Below, piece by piece: positions 1 to 13,575 of a stretch of DNA of 64,000 bases. Source of the stretch: Oenanthe sinensis (lineage: Eukaryota > Streptophyta > Magnoliopsida > Apiales > Apiaceae); assembly GCA_028671895.1 (NCBI GenBank), contig CM053795.1, positions 16,575,501 through 16,639,500 on the forward strand, written 5' to 3'. Under the pieces are notes generated by a model. That model was not told where the DNA came from, searched no databases, and saw only the letters and a program-made list of their open reading frames with translations. The position numbers and the translations under genes are program-made. Each line of letters opens with the position of its first letter. Within the stretch, counting starts at the first letter, position 1.

Positions 1-123
1 AAACAGTCGTCTCATTAATTTGTAATGATTTCATTATCATTTTTGTCAAATAATTTTTAATTTTCCCTAAGCTCCCTATACATATTTATGTTTTAGTAAC
101 TAAATTGACATGAGTTCTTTCAG

Positions 124-3100
124 TTTACGAAATAGGGCACAGGTGGAACAGTTATTGCAGTACATCATTAATGAACCACCAGAGGATGCTGAAAGCACAC
201 GTATATTCAAGTATGTTATTAAATTAGTACTTAGTACATTGTATTAAAATGATAAACCGTTCAATTTTTTTTTTTTTTTTGTGTAAAATTAAAAATATTC
301 CCTGCCTAACTCAGATTTTATCTTTTTCCTAGGTTTCCCTTCATTGCCTGTGAAATATTTACATGTGAAATTGATGTTATCCTCAAAACTTTGGTAGAAG
401 AAGAAGAGGTACAGCTCCAGCATTGATAATATGTTATGCTTCACATAAATATTTGGAATTTAATTTCTTTGATGTTCTTTATAATCTAAATTTCAACTGT
501 TGCAATTGTAGCTTATGAATTTGCTTTTTTCCTTTCTGGATCCAACTCGTTCTCATACTGCCTTACTGGCCGGTTATTTTAGCAAGGTATGGCCGTGTTA
601 TGGAAGAGTCTACATATGCGATTTTTTGTGTGAGTACTATGTACTCTTTTCTTTTGAAAAATCCATTTGTATTCTGAATAATTACCGACAGTGGATTGTT
701 GCTGATCTGTAGGTTGTGATCTGTCTCATGATGCGTAAGACGATACCGCTTATGAATTATGTTCAGGTTGGTTAACCTATATATCTTCTTTACATTCATC
801 AAGTGCTTCTTCATTGCGATTCATAGATCTCTTTTTATTTTTCTATTAAATTTTTTCGTGAGGTAAAATCATACCCGTAAACAGTTGCGATGTGTTTAAA
901 ATTATGGGTGTTTTTGAGTTCATAATACTAGTTTTGTAAGTTCTTTACTGCCCGCATCAAACATCATTCTTACGGTCTTACTTGTATCTATAATCACTGT
1001 AGTATGGTTTAAAGATGTAATTTAAGAATTTTTTTGTTCCTTACCTTTAAGTAGCCAATCAGATTGGATGCTACCTCTTGATTGGAAGGTTAACTGTGAC
1101 GGTGTGGCATTTTGTGAAATATTTGTTAATTAACTTTGAAGTGTGGATAGTGAATTAATGTTATTGCTATATCTTAGTTTATTTTCTATTTCTATCCCAC
1201 AGAGCGACCTTGAAGTTTATATTAATTCATACATGTGTATACATACTTGTAACTGTGGTGTTTCCTTGATCGATGGCTATATATAATGTAGCTTCTAATT
1301 ATAGCCCCCTTATTTGCATTGCTATTACTAGGAGACTTTTATTTGTTTAAAACTGGTTCTTTTGCAGTCTCATCAGCATGTTTTTGAGCAGCTAGTTGAC
1401 TTGATAGGTATTACATCCATCATGGAGGTTAGTGCCTAAGATTTGTTGTTAAGATTGCACCCTATATATTATCGCCTTTAAACACGTTGGGGTTTGAATT
1501 TAATGATCTTATATCTCATGATGTTTCTTCCTTAATGTGCTCTTTTGACAGGTTCTGATTCGACTTGTTGGTGGTGATGATCACATGTTTCCCAATTCTT
1601 TGGATGTGATGCATTGGTTGGCAAATAGCAATTTACTGGAAATGATTGTAGATAAACTGAGTCCATTGGTGGGTAAATAATTACATTATACGTTTTTTTG
1701 TCACAATGTTCAATTATCTTAGTCATTTTTTTTGTTTTTTTTGAATAATTTAATTATCTTAGTTGATAACTATAGCTTGGCAATAAATACTAAATACTCG
1801 ATTGGTCAATGACCTCGAAACTTCGATTTAATAATATATTTTGTAGGTTTCGATTGTAATGCATTAATTACTATTATGTTTTTATATGTGAATTAATTGA
1901 AAACCTACATCAGGTAATTAAATTCCTGGTCCTGAGGGTATCAATTTATGAAGGTCTTTCTGTATAGTGCGTTTAGTGGCATATATCACTACAGGATTAG
2001 TTCCCATCCGATTTGCGGCTATAAGAGCAATATCTTATATTTATCTTAATTCAAGAATGTTATAAAAATTTAATACTTAATATCACTTGATTAATATTAA
2101 TGATAACATATAATAAATTATTTGCACATATGTATTGGCTATTAATTATTTAATTTATGTATAAAAACAAAAAAATTGAGAGTTTACCAAAACTTAATAT
2201 AATCAAATAGAAATTAATGGAATTTGTTATCATTACATTAAATATATGAATTGAAATATACAAAAATATATTTATTCTTATGTTGTATGTAGGCATGTAT
2301 ATTTTATTCATCTACTATATTTAATATTTATTTTTAATTTAACATTTTGGGACAATTAGTTTAGTAAATATCTTAGTTAAATATACTATTTTTTCAAGTC
2401 AAATCCTAATTTCAGTAAAAATATATATTTAAGTAATTTATTTGGCAAAAAAAACATCCTAAAGCATTTGTGGGTTTTGAAAAGGACTAACAAGTTATTT
2501 CAACTTTTAACTTTCCTACTCAACTAAGTTGCTGAATTATATTTGTTAATATGATATTAAAAATTCAATTTGATTATTTATGTCATAAAAATGTCATCTG
2601 CTTTTCCATATAAAGAGAAATCTATGTCATCTTTCAAAAAGTTGGACAATCAAATTAAACAGAAATATATCAGTTAGTTAATCTAAAAGTATAAGTCTTA
2701 CATATGTTCATGTGTAGATTTATCTCTATTAGTAATAGGTCAACTTCTTAGTAGTTGCTTGATATTTGATAAAGTTTCAAGTTCAAGAGAAGCATACAAT
2801 ACTTTCACTGCAAATAGGAATCTGACTTCTTTCAGACTCGGAGTTGTAAAAAGTTCTTATTTTCTTGTATACTTGAGAAGATGTGTACTGGGGCCTAGAT
2901 ATCAGCTCCATATTGATCTGATGTATAAGCTTAACATCTTTCTTGATGGTCCAGAGTTCTCCCGAAGTACATGCTAATGCTGCTGAAACTTTATGTGCTA
3001 TAACTCGGAATCCAACGTCACCATTGGCTACTAAACTCTCTAGCTCAAGGTTTGTATAGTGCAATAGCTTTGTCTTTTTCGTTGTGTTTCAATGTATTTG

Positions 3101-6100
3101 CTATAGGATTTGTGGGTTTACTATGCTACCATGATATACTATACTCTAATTTAAAGTCTTTATATTCTTGCAGTTTTGTTGCTAGAATATTTGGTCATGC
3201 ACTAGAAGACTCATCTTCAAAATCGGGCCTCGTTCATTCATTGTCTGTGTGTATATCGTTGCTTGATCCTAAAAGATCATTTCCTTCTCCCTTTATTCAT
3301 TCCTTCAGAAGTCATGTATACGAGGCACCTGTACTTTTGAACCCTGAAACAGTTGGCGCAATGCTACTGAAACTTGGTAATGATTTTGGAAATCTATCTC
3401 TAGATTTTTTTTGCTTTCCAATATCTTGTGTTAATTTCTTAATAGAATTGATGATCTTAATATCTTGTGTATAAAAGTTGTTAATTTTTAATTTTTGTCC
3501 CCCCAAAAGTATATTTTTGTGTCTAGAATTTTAATTTTTAATAGAATTGATGATCTTTGGAAAAAATTATAAATTATAAATATAAAAATATTTATATTTT
3601 TTTATTAATAAATATATATTAAAATATTTATAAATTAATAATATATATGAAATGAGTTATTAAATTTTTTTTTGCCCTGGCAACCTCGATTTTTTGGCTC
3701 CATCCCTGATTACATGTTTGATCAAACTGAAAAAATATATAAATCCTTGACGTTGAGCAGCAAAAATTTGTAGATCTATACCATGTGCGAGGTGCTATTA
3801 ATCACAATGGCTGTACGATGTTTTTATACATGTGTCAGTTCAATATTGAGCTTTTAGAGCATTAATCATAGGTGTTTGGGTCCTTTACTTCTACCTCTTA
3901 TAATGGGCAAGATTAGATTAGTCAAACATGCACTATGCCACTATTCATATTCACTGCATTGTTTTTGCTGTGTCTGTTATACTTGGGTAGCTTATTTTCA
4001 GCAGACTGGCATTGACGCGTTGTGATATTCCCCGGGTTACAATACTGTGGATGGAACTAATTTTGGGAAAAGTGGTATGTTGATTTTATCACAACTGTTT
4101 CACTAATCGACCTTGAGATTACAATGCCATTCACTTGATATGGATTATGGTGGTGTCATATGTGAATATAAGCCAGTCAGCTCTATCCGGGGAATGTGGG
4201 AAGAAGAATAGTGGAATTTATAGTGAAACCTTGACTGAGTAGTATGCTCATATTATCTGTTCATTAGGCCATTGAAGAAGGCAATTGAAAATGCAATGTT
4301 GGATCCACCAAGACCATCATATATGACTACTGATATACTCTCCTTATTCGATAAGTCTGAGGGGTTGTATTGGGGAATGGGGACTAAATTTAAGGAATCC
4401 TGTGTATTTTCCCAGGCATTCGGGTAGTATCCATGGTCCAATTAGTTTCCTACCTTCAAATGCAAACAATCGGTTTGTGTTGACTAATATGAGTGTTAAC
4501 TCATTTAGTGCAAGAATTTAACTGTAAAGTAATTATTTGTGCAGGTGACTTGTTGATGCTACTGAATGTTTCATCTGATGATAAGGTTTTGCCAACAACC
4601 TATGGAGAACTGAGGCCTCCACTTGGCAAGTACCGTTTAAAGGTTTGTTAGTATGAACATACATTTGCAGTCACTTTATATACTGTTGTTACTTAAAAAA
4701 AATAATCAATAGTGTAAAGCAGTGTAAAGCTGAAATGTGGCTCATGTTTCTGCTGATGTGAAGTTTTCGTCATCGAAGTATGCATTTATAAGAACTCAGT
4801 TTACCGCAAAGCACAATTTTATTGAAAGATTGATTATTTTAAGATTTGTTTAGTAGTGCAGAACTACCATTTGACAGTTTACGAATATTAATTCTTTGAG
4901 GGTAAGTCTGTAACTAGGTAAAAACAATGTTGATATTTTTCCTGTGGGGACTATATTATACAACTTCATATTTAAGTCATATTATACCATGAGTCGAATT
5001 GGTCTGGAATGATGAAAGATTAACCTCCCCTCCCAAGTTGTGTGCTGTTTCTTTGTGGGCTGGTTCCTTTAAGCTGAATGCATAGTGAATTTCACTGGAG
5101 TTTTATTGTTGATGTTGTAACCTCTGGTTTATCCATTGAGTAGTTATTTCCAATTAACATTACTACCTTCTCTGTTGTACCGTAATCTATCGTTATTAAT
5201 TTGCACTAGTCAACCCTGCTTTTAGATTGTGGAGTTTATTGCTGTGCTACTGAAAATTGGCAATGAAGTTGTGGAGAAGGATTTAGTCAGCTCAGGAACT
5301 ATTCAGAGAGTCCTTGATCTATTCTTTGAGTAAGCTTTTAATCTATCAAATACATTACACAAATGTCCTATCATAGTCTTTTTAGTTTTGATGTCTACTG
5401 TTAACCTCAGTATCCATATGATGTAACTTATCCAGGTACCCATACAACAATGCCTTGCATCATCATGTTGAAAGTATTATATTCTCATGCTTAGAAAGCA
5501 AGAATATTAAAATCATGGACCATGTTTTTCAAGAATGTGGTTTGGTTCCTAGGATTCTGCAGACCAGTAGAAGTCCTACTCTTTCTAGTGAACTCAAACA
5601 GGTAGGTAAATGTATTGTTTACCTAATAAATGGGCGTGTAAATATACATATTCATAGCATGTATGTAAAATCTTCATTAAGTAGTGTGCAATTCCAATGG
5701 CTTGTCACAATCCAATGATACACAGTTTTTTTTGCAAACAACCATTTTCAGTTCTACTCGATTTGTTTTTTTTTTTTTTTGCAATATGTAGAATCTAATA
5801 TGTATAATATTTTACACCCATTCAGCCAACTATTGCTGCTTCTGGAAAATGTGGACCCAGGTTAGGTAACCTTGGGCACATTACACGTATATCAAATAAA
5901 CTTGTTCAGTTGGGGAAAATTGATAGTCACATTCAGGCGCATTTGCAGGTACGTAATATAGTTCTTTGTTTTGTTTGATTAATCAGGAGTTCTTGTTGAA
6001 TTTTGTATGGCATATGCTCTTTCACATGTTTTACTTCACATTTTGTTCATATTTCCATAAATAAATAAAATAAAACTAGCATTCTTTAGGCATCTAAACT

Positions 6101-9100
6101 ATGCCTGCAGGGATCTTCCTCAATGCGAAATTGTAGAGTACAATCAAGACAAATACACTCTCTTGCAGATATTCAAGCCGACAAGCATGTCCATAAACTA
6201 ACTTTCCTTGGCGCAACCACGAAAGCACATCCATAGACTAACCTCCCTTGGCGCAACCACGAAAAGAAGAAAATTTAAGAAATATAATAGTACATGTGAA
6301 TTTGGCAGGCTTATGTGAAAACAATAAGCCACGTCATTTGAATCAGGCGCTCAGGCAAAAAGTTCAAAATGAATTTCCTTGTCCTTGAAGGGAACTTCAA
6401 AATATTCTGTTGCTAAATTAGATGATAGGATCAGACCGCATAAAAACTATGGTGCTTGTTATTTTCTTTGCAAAATTAATTATGCAGCTTTGTCTGCATA
6501 GATACTCCAAACACTGATTTTCATTGTCTTTAAAGTGAGACTTATCTGTCCTTTTTCTGGATCTTCTAGGCTGTTATCTATGTGGAGTTGATAAGAAAAT
6601 AATTATCAACAACTGTGCATGCCAGAACTCAGAAAGAAGATAATTTATTTAATTCTTAGCTTTCTTCGATTTTATGACAGTGACATTACATCTATCTGGT
6701 TTTTCTTGTCAACAGTTAACAGTCAATTTTTTTAATATTTAAAATGGTTCGACTTGATATTGACAACTGCTTATGTTCTTATGTAGGAAAATAGAGAATG
6801 GGATGATTGGCAGGTCACTGCTTTGCAGGAGCGTAACTTGGTTGAAAATGTTTACCACTGGGCTTGCGGGCATGTCTCTTATCCACTCTTTTCTGTATTT
6901 TTTTTTGCTAAGTTTCAAGTGTATTTTGTCAAGTGATTAATATTCAGTAATCGAGATGGTTGTTATTTACTGAAAATAGATACTTCGTGATTTTATGTTA
7001 GCAAGCAGAATACTCATAAAAGAATTTAGGACTTGCACAAGTTTGAACAAGATGTTTTCAACATCCTCTTGCTGAATTTCCTTATCTTAAACATGATGTA
7101 TTGGTGTTCATTCAAACCATGTGTACTATTAAGAGTGCCATTATAGAAGGCAAAGAAAATTTTAGGCAACTATAGACTCAATGTTCTCTGGCTGGATGCA
7201 CTACTCTATGTCTCAGACCTCTTGCCTCAAAATGGCGCATCAAAATATGAAACCTTGTCGCTCTGTCTGTTTTGTATTTCCTTATCAAATCCTAGTGTGC
7301 TGAAAAATTGGTATATTTGACTTTCTATTGATGGCACTCACTAACTTTCTTTGCCATCAATTGCAGTCGTCCAACTGCACTGCATGACAGGACTAGGGAT
7401 AGTGACGATGACGAGATTCAAGACCGAGATTATGATGTAGCAGCCCTGGCAAATAATCTAAGTCAGGCATTTAGATATTCTATATATGATAACAATGATT
7501 CTGAAGAGGTATGCAAATTTTCACCTATCAGTTTGCTTTAGGAGTTGTGTGTTTGTGTGCAAAAATAGCTCTTTTAAATTTCTTAGGTGCGTGCGCGTTT
7601 TAAATTAGCTCTTTTAAATTTCTTACATGCGGTGTTCGAGCGTGCGCGTGTGTTAAAGTTTCTATTTCAATTTTTTTGATCTCAATTTCAATTATATATG
7701 ATTTTCTTCTGTTTAGAATATATTCATGTATTGTGTCATACTCTTCACTCTTTTTGCAGGGTCATGGAGTTCTTGACCACGATGAGGAGGTAATGTTAAG
7801 TGATATAACTTATATGTACTCTGTTGCTTCCTTAAAAAAAGCTGACAAATAGGCACTTCACTTATCAGTGGAATAATCTGAAGAAGCGAATATAGTGAAC
7901 CAATACACACACACACACAGAGATACACCAACTTCCACACAAACTCACGTCCTTGCTCCTCCCTTTTTATTACTATATTTCCATATTTCTGAAGGATCAC
8001 ATATTATCTATTTGTACTGCCAATATAATAGTTGAAAACAAAGCGTCAGCTATAACAGTGAAAGATCATGGCTGCTTCTGCTGCTCATTATGTTATTTTA
8101 ATTTATGAAGTGTCTGTTGATATTCTAAATTCTAAATTGTAAATACTCTATAGATATGCATGTGGTAATCATTTAGGAAGTTGCAGACTTGCAGGGAACA
8201 TGATTTTGAACATGACTGCACATATGTTTAGTCAACCACAGAGAGCTTGGCATTTACCGTTACTAGAACCACAATTTCCACCTCCTCAGAAGAGAAGGAA
8301 AGAGAGGTTAATGGTATTTGTCATTTTTATTGTGCAGGATGGTTATTTTGATGATGAATCTGCTGAAATTGTGATGTCATCCCTGAGACTGGGTGATGAT
8401 CAAGGGAGGTGAGTCTGAGTTTTGGTCAGTAAACCATTAATGATCAGAGTTCAGCCAGTTAGGTCAAATGACTATAAATTTGTTAAAAATTAATTTCTAT
8501 TGATACATTCATGTCTTTGTTCCTTGCTACAGCAGTTTGTTCACAAATTCCAACTGGTTTGCTTTCCAAGATGATAGAACTGGTGCAGCCCCCGATAGAC
8601 AGTCGGAGGTGATGGATGACATCAACTTGAATGGAGCATCAAATGGAGGTGGTAACAGCAGCAGTGATGACGAGGTGGTGGTTGGAGAGGAAGAGTTGAC
8701 CGAAAGCCAGAACCCTGCCAATGGTACATCCAGTTCCACCACCACTCAAAATGGATTCGGTGGAAGCGTTTCAATAACTACTGCAGACCTGGATATCCAG
8801 AATGAGAAGCCTAGTGTTTCTGGTGGCACGGACTTTGGGTTTGAGACATCTGCCAGTGATGATCTATTTGGAAATGGACCTATACCATCGGTGGGATGGG
8901 GACACTCGAATGGTTTAGCAGATGGTAGGTCGACTTTGAACCCTTTTGAAGATTCTATGTCAAGTGGAGTAATGCTACCAAATGGCACCTCAACATCGAC
9001 AATTTTAAGTGAAACATCAGCCGAATCCAATTCAAACCAAAGGACTGCTACTGCAGCTCACTCTTTGTTTGAAGAAGACGTTGAATTCGTAGGGGTTGAA

Positions 9101-9292
9101 TTAGAAGGTACAGAGAAAGCTATGGAACAGGCTCTTAAGGAGGGCATTGTTGGCGAGGCAGGGCCATTAAAGAGGAATATCATCCCAAAGATTGTAGCTG
9201 AAGAGAATTCAGATGACAGTGGAGCAAAAATGGAGGAGTTTAATGATGCCAACTACTGGAGGGTTGATCAAGAGATTGCAGTGTTAGAGTAA
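124..9292 (+). CDS. SAPS-domain protein (PP6-type phosphatase regulatory subunit), 5' end outside window
   Basis: Exons joined by hand, all in phase: 124-210, 333-408, 512-586, 713-766, 1368-1427, 1552-1668, 2955-3049, 3174-3376, 4545-4642, 5226-5329, 5436-5601, 5826-5948, 6787-6869, 7367-7508, 7760-7789, 8338-8408, 8533-9292. They encode 780 residues to the stop. The sequence matches the plant SIT4-phosphatase-associated (SAPS) family throughout: RNRAQVEQLLQYI, FPFIACEIFTCEIDVILKTL, LLAGYFSK, DLIGITSIMEVLIRLV, ARIFGHALED, YDVAALANNLSQAFRY and DDESAEIVMSSLRLGDDQG. Known role of the family: alpha-helical repeat subunits that bind and target PP6/Sit4 phosphatases. The last exon is an acidic, Ser/Asn-rich tail of about 250 residues, probably disordered. 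About 50 N-terminal residues are missing by comparison with the family. The intron at 6870-7366 has a GC donor. Family assignment is firm; the phosphatase partner is inferred. Confidence 0.93.
6185..6264. repeat. 40-bp tandem duplication in a SAPS intron
   Basis: Two adjacent, slightly diverged 40-bp copies (6185-6224 and 6225-6264) share CTTGGCGCAACCACGAAA. They lie in the intron 5949-6786 and have no coding role. A similar local duplication (TAGCTCTTTTAAATTTCTTA) occurs twice at about 7566-7625, in a later intron. Confidence 0.7.
6870..7366 (+). other. GC-AG intron in the SAPS gene
   Basis: The exon ends ...TGC GG and the intron starts GCATGT; it ends TTGCAG before TCGTCCAACT. Joining gives the expected WACG-RPTALHD reading. 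The nearest GT, at 6874, would shift the frame into a stop, so the non-canonical GC donor is required. Confidence 0.85.
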
Positions 9293-10204
9293 GATTTGAT
9301 TCTTTATGTTTGGTCATTGACCTCTCAAAGTTTTGATATGATAGTAGGAATCACATCTGTGATTTTACTTGTCTCATGCATCAGACATGTACAGTATATT
9401 TTGTCCCAATGTCGGGATTAATTTTCTTATAGGTTGTGTTATGGTTACTGAATAACAAAGAAATCATTATCAAATTATTAAAAACAAGAAATCGATTGTG
9501 TTCCTGATATATGCAACTATATCATAAATTAATCTTGGACGAGTTTAAAATTTTTAATAAACATATTTTTCTTTTGGACAAGTGTTCATCTCTTTGATTG
9601 TTCAGTCATTAGTTAGAAATTCTATTTAGTCATTAAAACAATAATATAAATCATACTTAGAACTAAGTCTGCCAGCAAGGTTAATAAATCAAAAAAAATA
9701 AATAGTACTAAAGGTACTCCTTAATTCAACGAGACCAACACTGCTCCATTCTGGAAAACAGGAGAGCTGAAATCAACATATCCAATCACTTCAAGCAGTG
9801 GAAAGGACATGAACGTAGTTGTTGCTTGGTAACTTCCCTTCATTTGCATGTAAAAAGCATGGACTCTAAAGCCACATTATAAAAAGAACTGCCAACTGAA
9901 AACCAATAAGAACTGAGCTATACACAATGAGTCAATGACACATACCAAAAAACATTTGTTACAAGCAGCTGAAAGCATCAAGAAATGCAGACGAAAAAGA
10001 TTAACTTTTGTCATAAATTAACTCCAGAAAAATCAAATATCTGTAGGCATCCCCTGTTCTATTTTCTATTAAATTATCTAAGTTGGTGCATCTGTTTCTG
10101 TCCTAATCCCCTAAAAAGCTTCACTTCAAATTTGTACATAGTTGAACACATGACTGAACCAGGAAAATAAAAGGTCCCTAATGAAAACATTAGCCTCTAT
10201 TTCC
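9293..10204. other. Convergent intergenic region between SAPS and GATA genes
   Basis: About 0.9 kb that should hold both 3' UTRs, since the flanking genes point toward each other. AT-rich, with no coherent ORF and no clear transposon ends seen. Confidence 0.6.
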
Positions 10205-11697
10205 TTATATGTGATCGAACAAGTAACTACTCATGGGAACAAACTCTAATGGCGGTGACATTGCAGAAGGGTGCTGCTCAGGAACAAAAGCTTCTGGGGC
10301 AATTTTGCTGCCTACTTGTCCAACATGCACGGGAAACAATTCTGCCGGCGTTGAATGTATTGCAGGGTTCATCTTGGGCATGGAAGTTTCCTGGACAGAT
10401 TTGTTCCTCATCTGTACAATCCGTCTGTGGAAATTTGAATGTACCGACGGAACAAAAGTAGGGCTGGCTGCAGGACGATACTCAGGAACGAGACGACCAG
10501 CACGATAACGAACTCCACATGCATTGCAAAGGGTATTTGGCCCCTCCGGTCCAACCCTCCATTGTGGGGTTTGGTTCACCTGACAATGGGAGCATCTTCT
10601 GCCACTTGTAGGCTGATTAAAACAAGATCCCTTGTCCTCTATGGCATCTGAAGTCTGCCTCATTTTCCTTTTCTTCTTCTTGACTTTTTTGTTCACTGGA
10701 TCGTCCGGGGTTGGAAGAGTAATCAAATGCCACTTGCAGGTGGTTGAATGTCGTGGACGCTTTGTTCGGGTTCGGACTGGGACGAGAAGTTCAGGGCTGG
10801 TAGATGTGCTTTTTACTCTGGAACAAGAGCTTCTGCTATCGAGGACAGAAGTTGGGCTTGGTGCTTGAAAGCCACTTGATTCTTTGGAATGAGAATTTGA
10901 ATCATTCTGAAAGGATTCCTAATCAACAAGGCACCAATATATTAAATATACAAACATACATAAGATATAATTTAAACTTTTAATTGAAGGCTAAACTATT
11001 GCAGTCACAACAATGCTGTCATTGACTATGCAAAATGCAATATGAATACTGATATTGCAAGACAAAACAATAACAAGTGAATTAATGTGTGGACATCTTG
11101 TTTTGCTATATATATTATAGATTGACCATTAGATGCTAATGAATGCGACATACGCCACATGATCTAAAAGAACACTATAATGCAGGTACATAATTGATAT
11201 CTCATACATAGCAGCAGCATGGATACCCATAACTGTGCTAAGTGTAACAAAGCATCAAAGTTTATTCAGCTTGGTGCTCAGTGATTATACTCTTAGTGTA
11301 AGACAACGAAACATCGAGTTAATTCACTTTTTGAGGACCCCGAGCCTTCTTTGTTTCTACATAAAAATGTTCCTACATTACAACTACCACAACTCCACAG
11401 CGTGATTATGTTTCCTACTACATATACCTTACCTGTCCAAAAAATTATTTAAATTCTTCATATTCTCATGCCAAACAAACAAAACCAAAAAACAAGGGAA
11501 AAAACACATAGCCCAACCTGGCAAGTCTCCTGAAGAACATCCAAAGGGATTGGCCCAAGGCTTTCAAACAAAAATTCCCAGTCTTCTACATCAAAACTAT
11601 TCTCTTCTTCCTCTTCGAAAATTTCGGGTAAATCCGAAAGCAAATTAAGAACATCACCATCATCACTTGCCACCCCATTATCATTATATCCACCCAT
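10205..11697 (-). CDS. Class A GATA-type zinc-finger transcription factor
   Basis: Two coding exons on the minus strand: 11697-11518 (60 codons, starting MGGYNDNGVASDDGD) and 10906-10205, giving 293 residues. Exon 1 is acidic (IFEEEEENSFDVEDWEFLFESL), as in the N-terminal part of plant class A GATA factors. Exon 2 has a Ser-rich region, a basic cluster (KKVKKKKRKMR, about residues 133-143) likely to be a nuclear localisation signal, and one GATA finger with Cys at about 165, 168, 187 and 190 (C-X2-C-X18-C-X2-C), followed by GVRYRAGRLVPEYRPAASPTF. The 18-residue loop is the plant class. The protein should bind WGATAR sites. A second acceptor 12 nt upstream (exon start 10918) would add four residues in frame. 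The exact GATA paralogue is not resolved. Confidence 0.92.
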
Positions 11698-13575
11698 AAT
11701 ACAGTTAAAATTCTGAATAAAAAAAATCTATTAGGTATAGGACGTTTAATGTTTTCACCACGTGCATGCAAACCTATAGAGTATAGTAAAAAATTAATAT
11801 AAACACGTGTATGACAACATAGCAATATATATACACAGACCATAATATAAACGCGTTCTTGACTTGGTATGGATAAAATTCAATGTGGAAAATTGACTTA
11901 TATGCAAATTTACAGTTGTAAATACTTAAAAGTTAAGATTCTAAATCCGTGTAAAAAAACAATTGATAACGCGTATTTGAGTAAGGAATCTGTAGATAAT
12001 ATTATCATTATCTTATTCAAATTTAAAAATATAACATTCTTTTATTATCCGCGTGTAATTAGGATACCAAATTAATCTCTTATTGTGGGACACGAATATT
12101 AAATATAATAAAAAATCTTGAAGAATAAAAATAAAAACCAATTTACGTCTTCTTGTAGAAGGATGTAGAAGGTCAAGCTAGTCGGCACCGTGTGACTAAT
12201 TATATTCTGTGGGTAAAATTAAGGTAAATATAATTATAGTAGTGGATTAAGACATGATTAAGAAAAGTAATAGCACGTGGTTACGACATCGTTTGACTTG
12301 AGACTACTAATGCTATGTTATGTTTTGTTTTTTCCCTCCTTAAAAAAACCTTGTCCTAGGATAATAAAAAATGTAAACCGACATAAACCCTTGGGCTGCT
12401 CAAACACAATACACACACACAGAGGGAGAGATGAAAAAATTGGGATAATCTAAAGGAGTCCACATAAAAGTGATGTAGGTTGATGGGTTTTGTTAGTTTT
12501 TCATGGAGAACAAAACCCAGAAACTGAATATAGTGAAACCCACTCTCGAACCTCTATCCATTGATTTTTTTCAGTAGCAAAACAGAGGATGTATGTATAT
12601 TGGGGGTGAAAGGGTGGGGCTTGAAAGTTCTTTAAGTATTAAAATAAGAGAAAGGTAACAGCGCCAATGTGGGTTTATGGGTGTGTTTGCAAAGTGTGTG
12701 TGTGTGTGTGTGGGTGGGGGAGAGAGAGATACAGAGAGAGAGAGAGAGAGAAAACCTTGAGAGTACAGGAATTTCTTGATAAATTGTTGATAAAAGGAGA
12801 GTTGTTTAGTAGTGTTCTTTCAGGTGGCGGCCATCACAACAAAACCCCCACTGTGAATGAAGAAAACATACTGCAAGTGAAAATGTAAAGTCTCTTTTTA
12901 TCCCTTTGTACATTTATATATGACTGTGAGTTGTGACTGTGTAATGATAATAAAATTTGGGGATGCTGTTGGGCCTAGGGTAAGTATAGGCTAGACTGAA
13001 CTGGCGGGAAAATTAGTAGACCATGAGTAATCACAAATGGACTGGTCTGCTTACTATGAATGTCTTGGGCCAGAATATTTATCTCATAGTCCACAAAGGC
13101 CCACAAATGAATCACTTCCACTCCAGCCCATTTCAATAATTTAGTTTATTAGTAGTATTATTGGCAGTGTTAATGTAAAAGACAAGTGTAAAACTGGATT
13201 GTTTGATTCTCAACTAATAGGTGAACAAACACAATTACAGATAATGACGATTCTTATCATGTTTGTTTATATATATAGGGTGTTTTTGTCTTTGAATTTG
13301 GTTTATACCTGTATTTTTAACTAGCAATAAAAAGCAATTTCAAAGTTTTAAGTAAAGTCGTACGTTGGAGTTCGATTCTCAGCCAAGCCAATAAGTAGGC
13401 ACGAGTGACGAACATAAATAACATGAATCAAGACTAGAAAGAAAAACCATAACTACAGATTACAATTTAAGGTACAAAAATGCCTTGATTGGCTGTAATA
13501 AAAGTACATAGATTAAAAAATATGCCGTCCTTCCATTCCTTTGACATAATAGCTCGCTTTAGCATCAATTTAATG
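11698..13575. other. GATA upstream region / TPST 3' flank, with GT and GA microsatellites
   Basis: AT-rich spacer between the GATA start and the TPST stop. It should contain the GATA promoter and 5' UTR (minus strand) and the TPST 3' UTR near 13.3-13.57 kb. A (GT)n run at about 12694-12711 is followed by (GA)n at about 12721-12751. No supported gene; the ORF across the microsatellite is low-complexity. Confidence 0.55.

Noticed and set aside
12667..12888. 73-residue ORF
   Set aside because: Runs through GT and GA microsatellites (VCVCV, REREREK); no homology or splice support.
13360..13400. B-box-like GAGTTCGATTCTC as a tRNA or SINE
   Set aside because: No A box, cloverleaf or target duplication found nearby.
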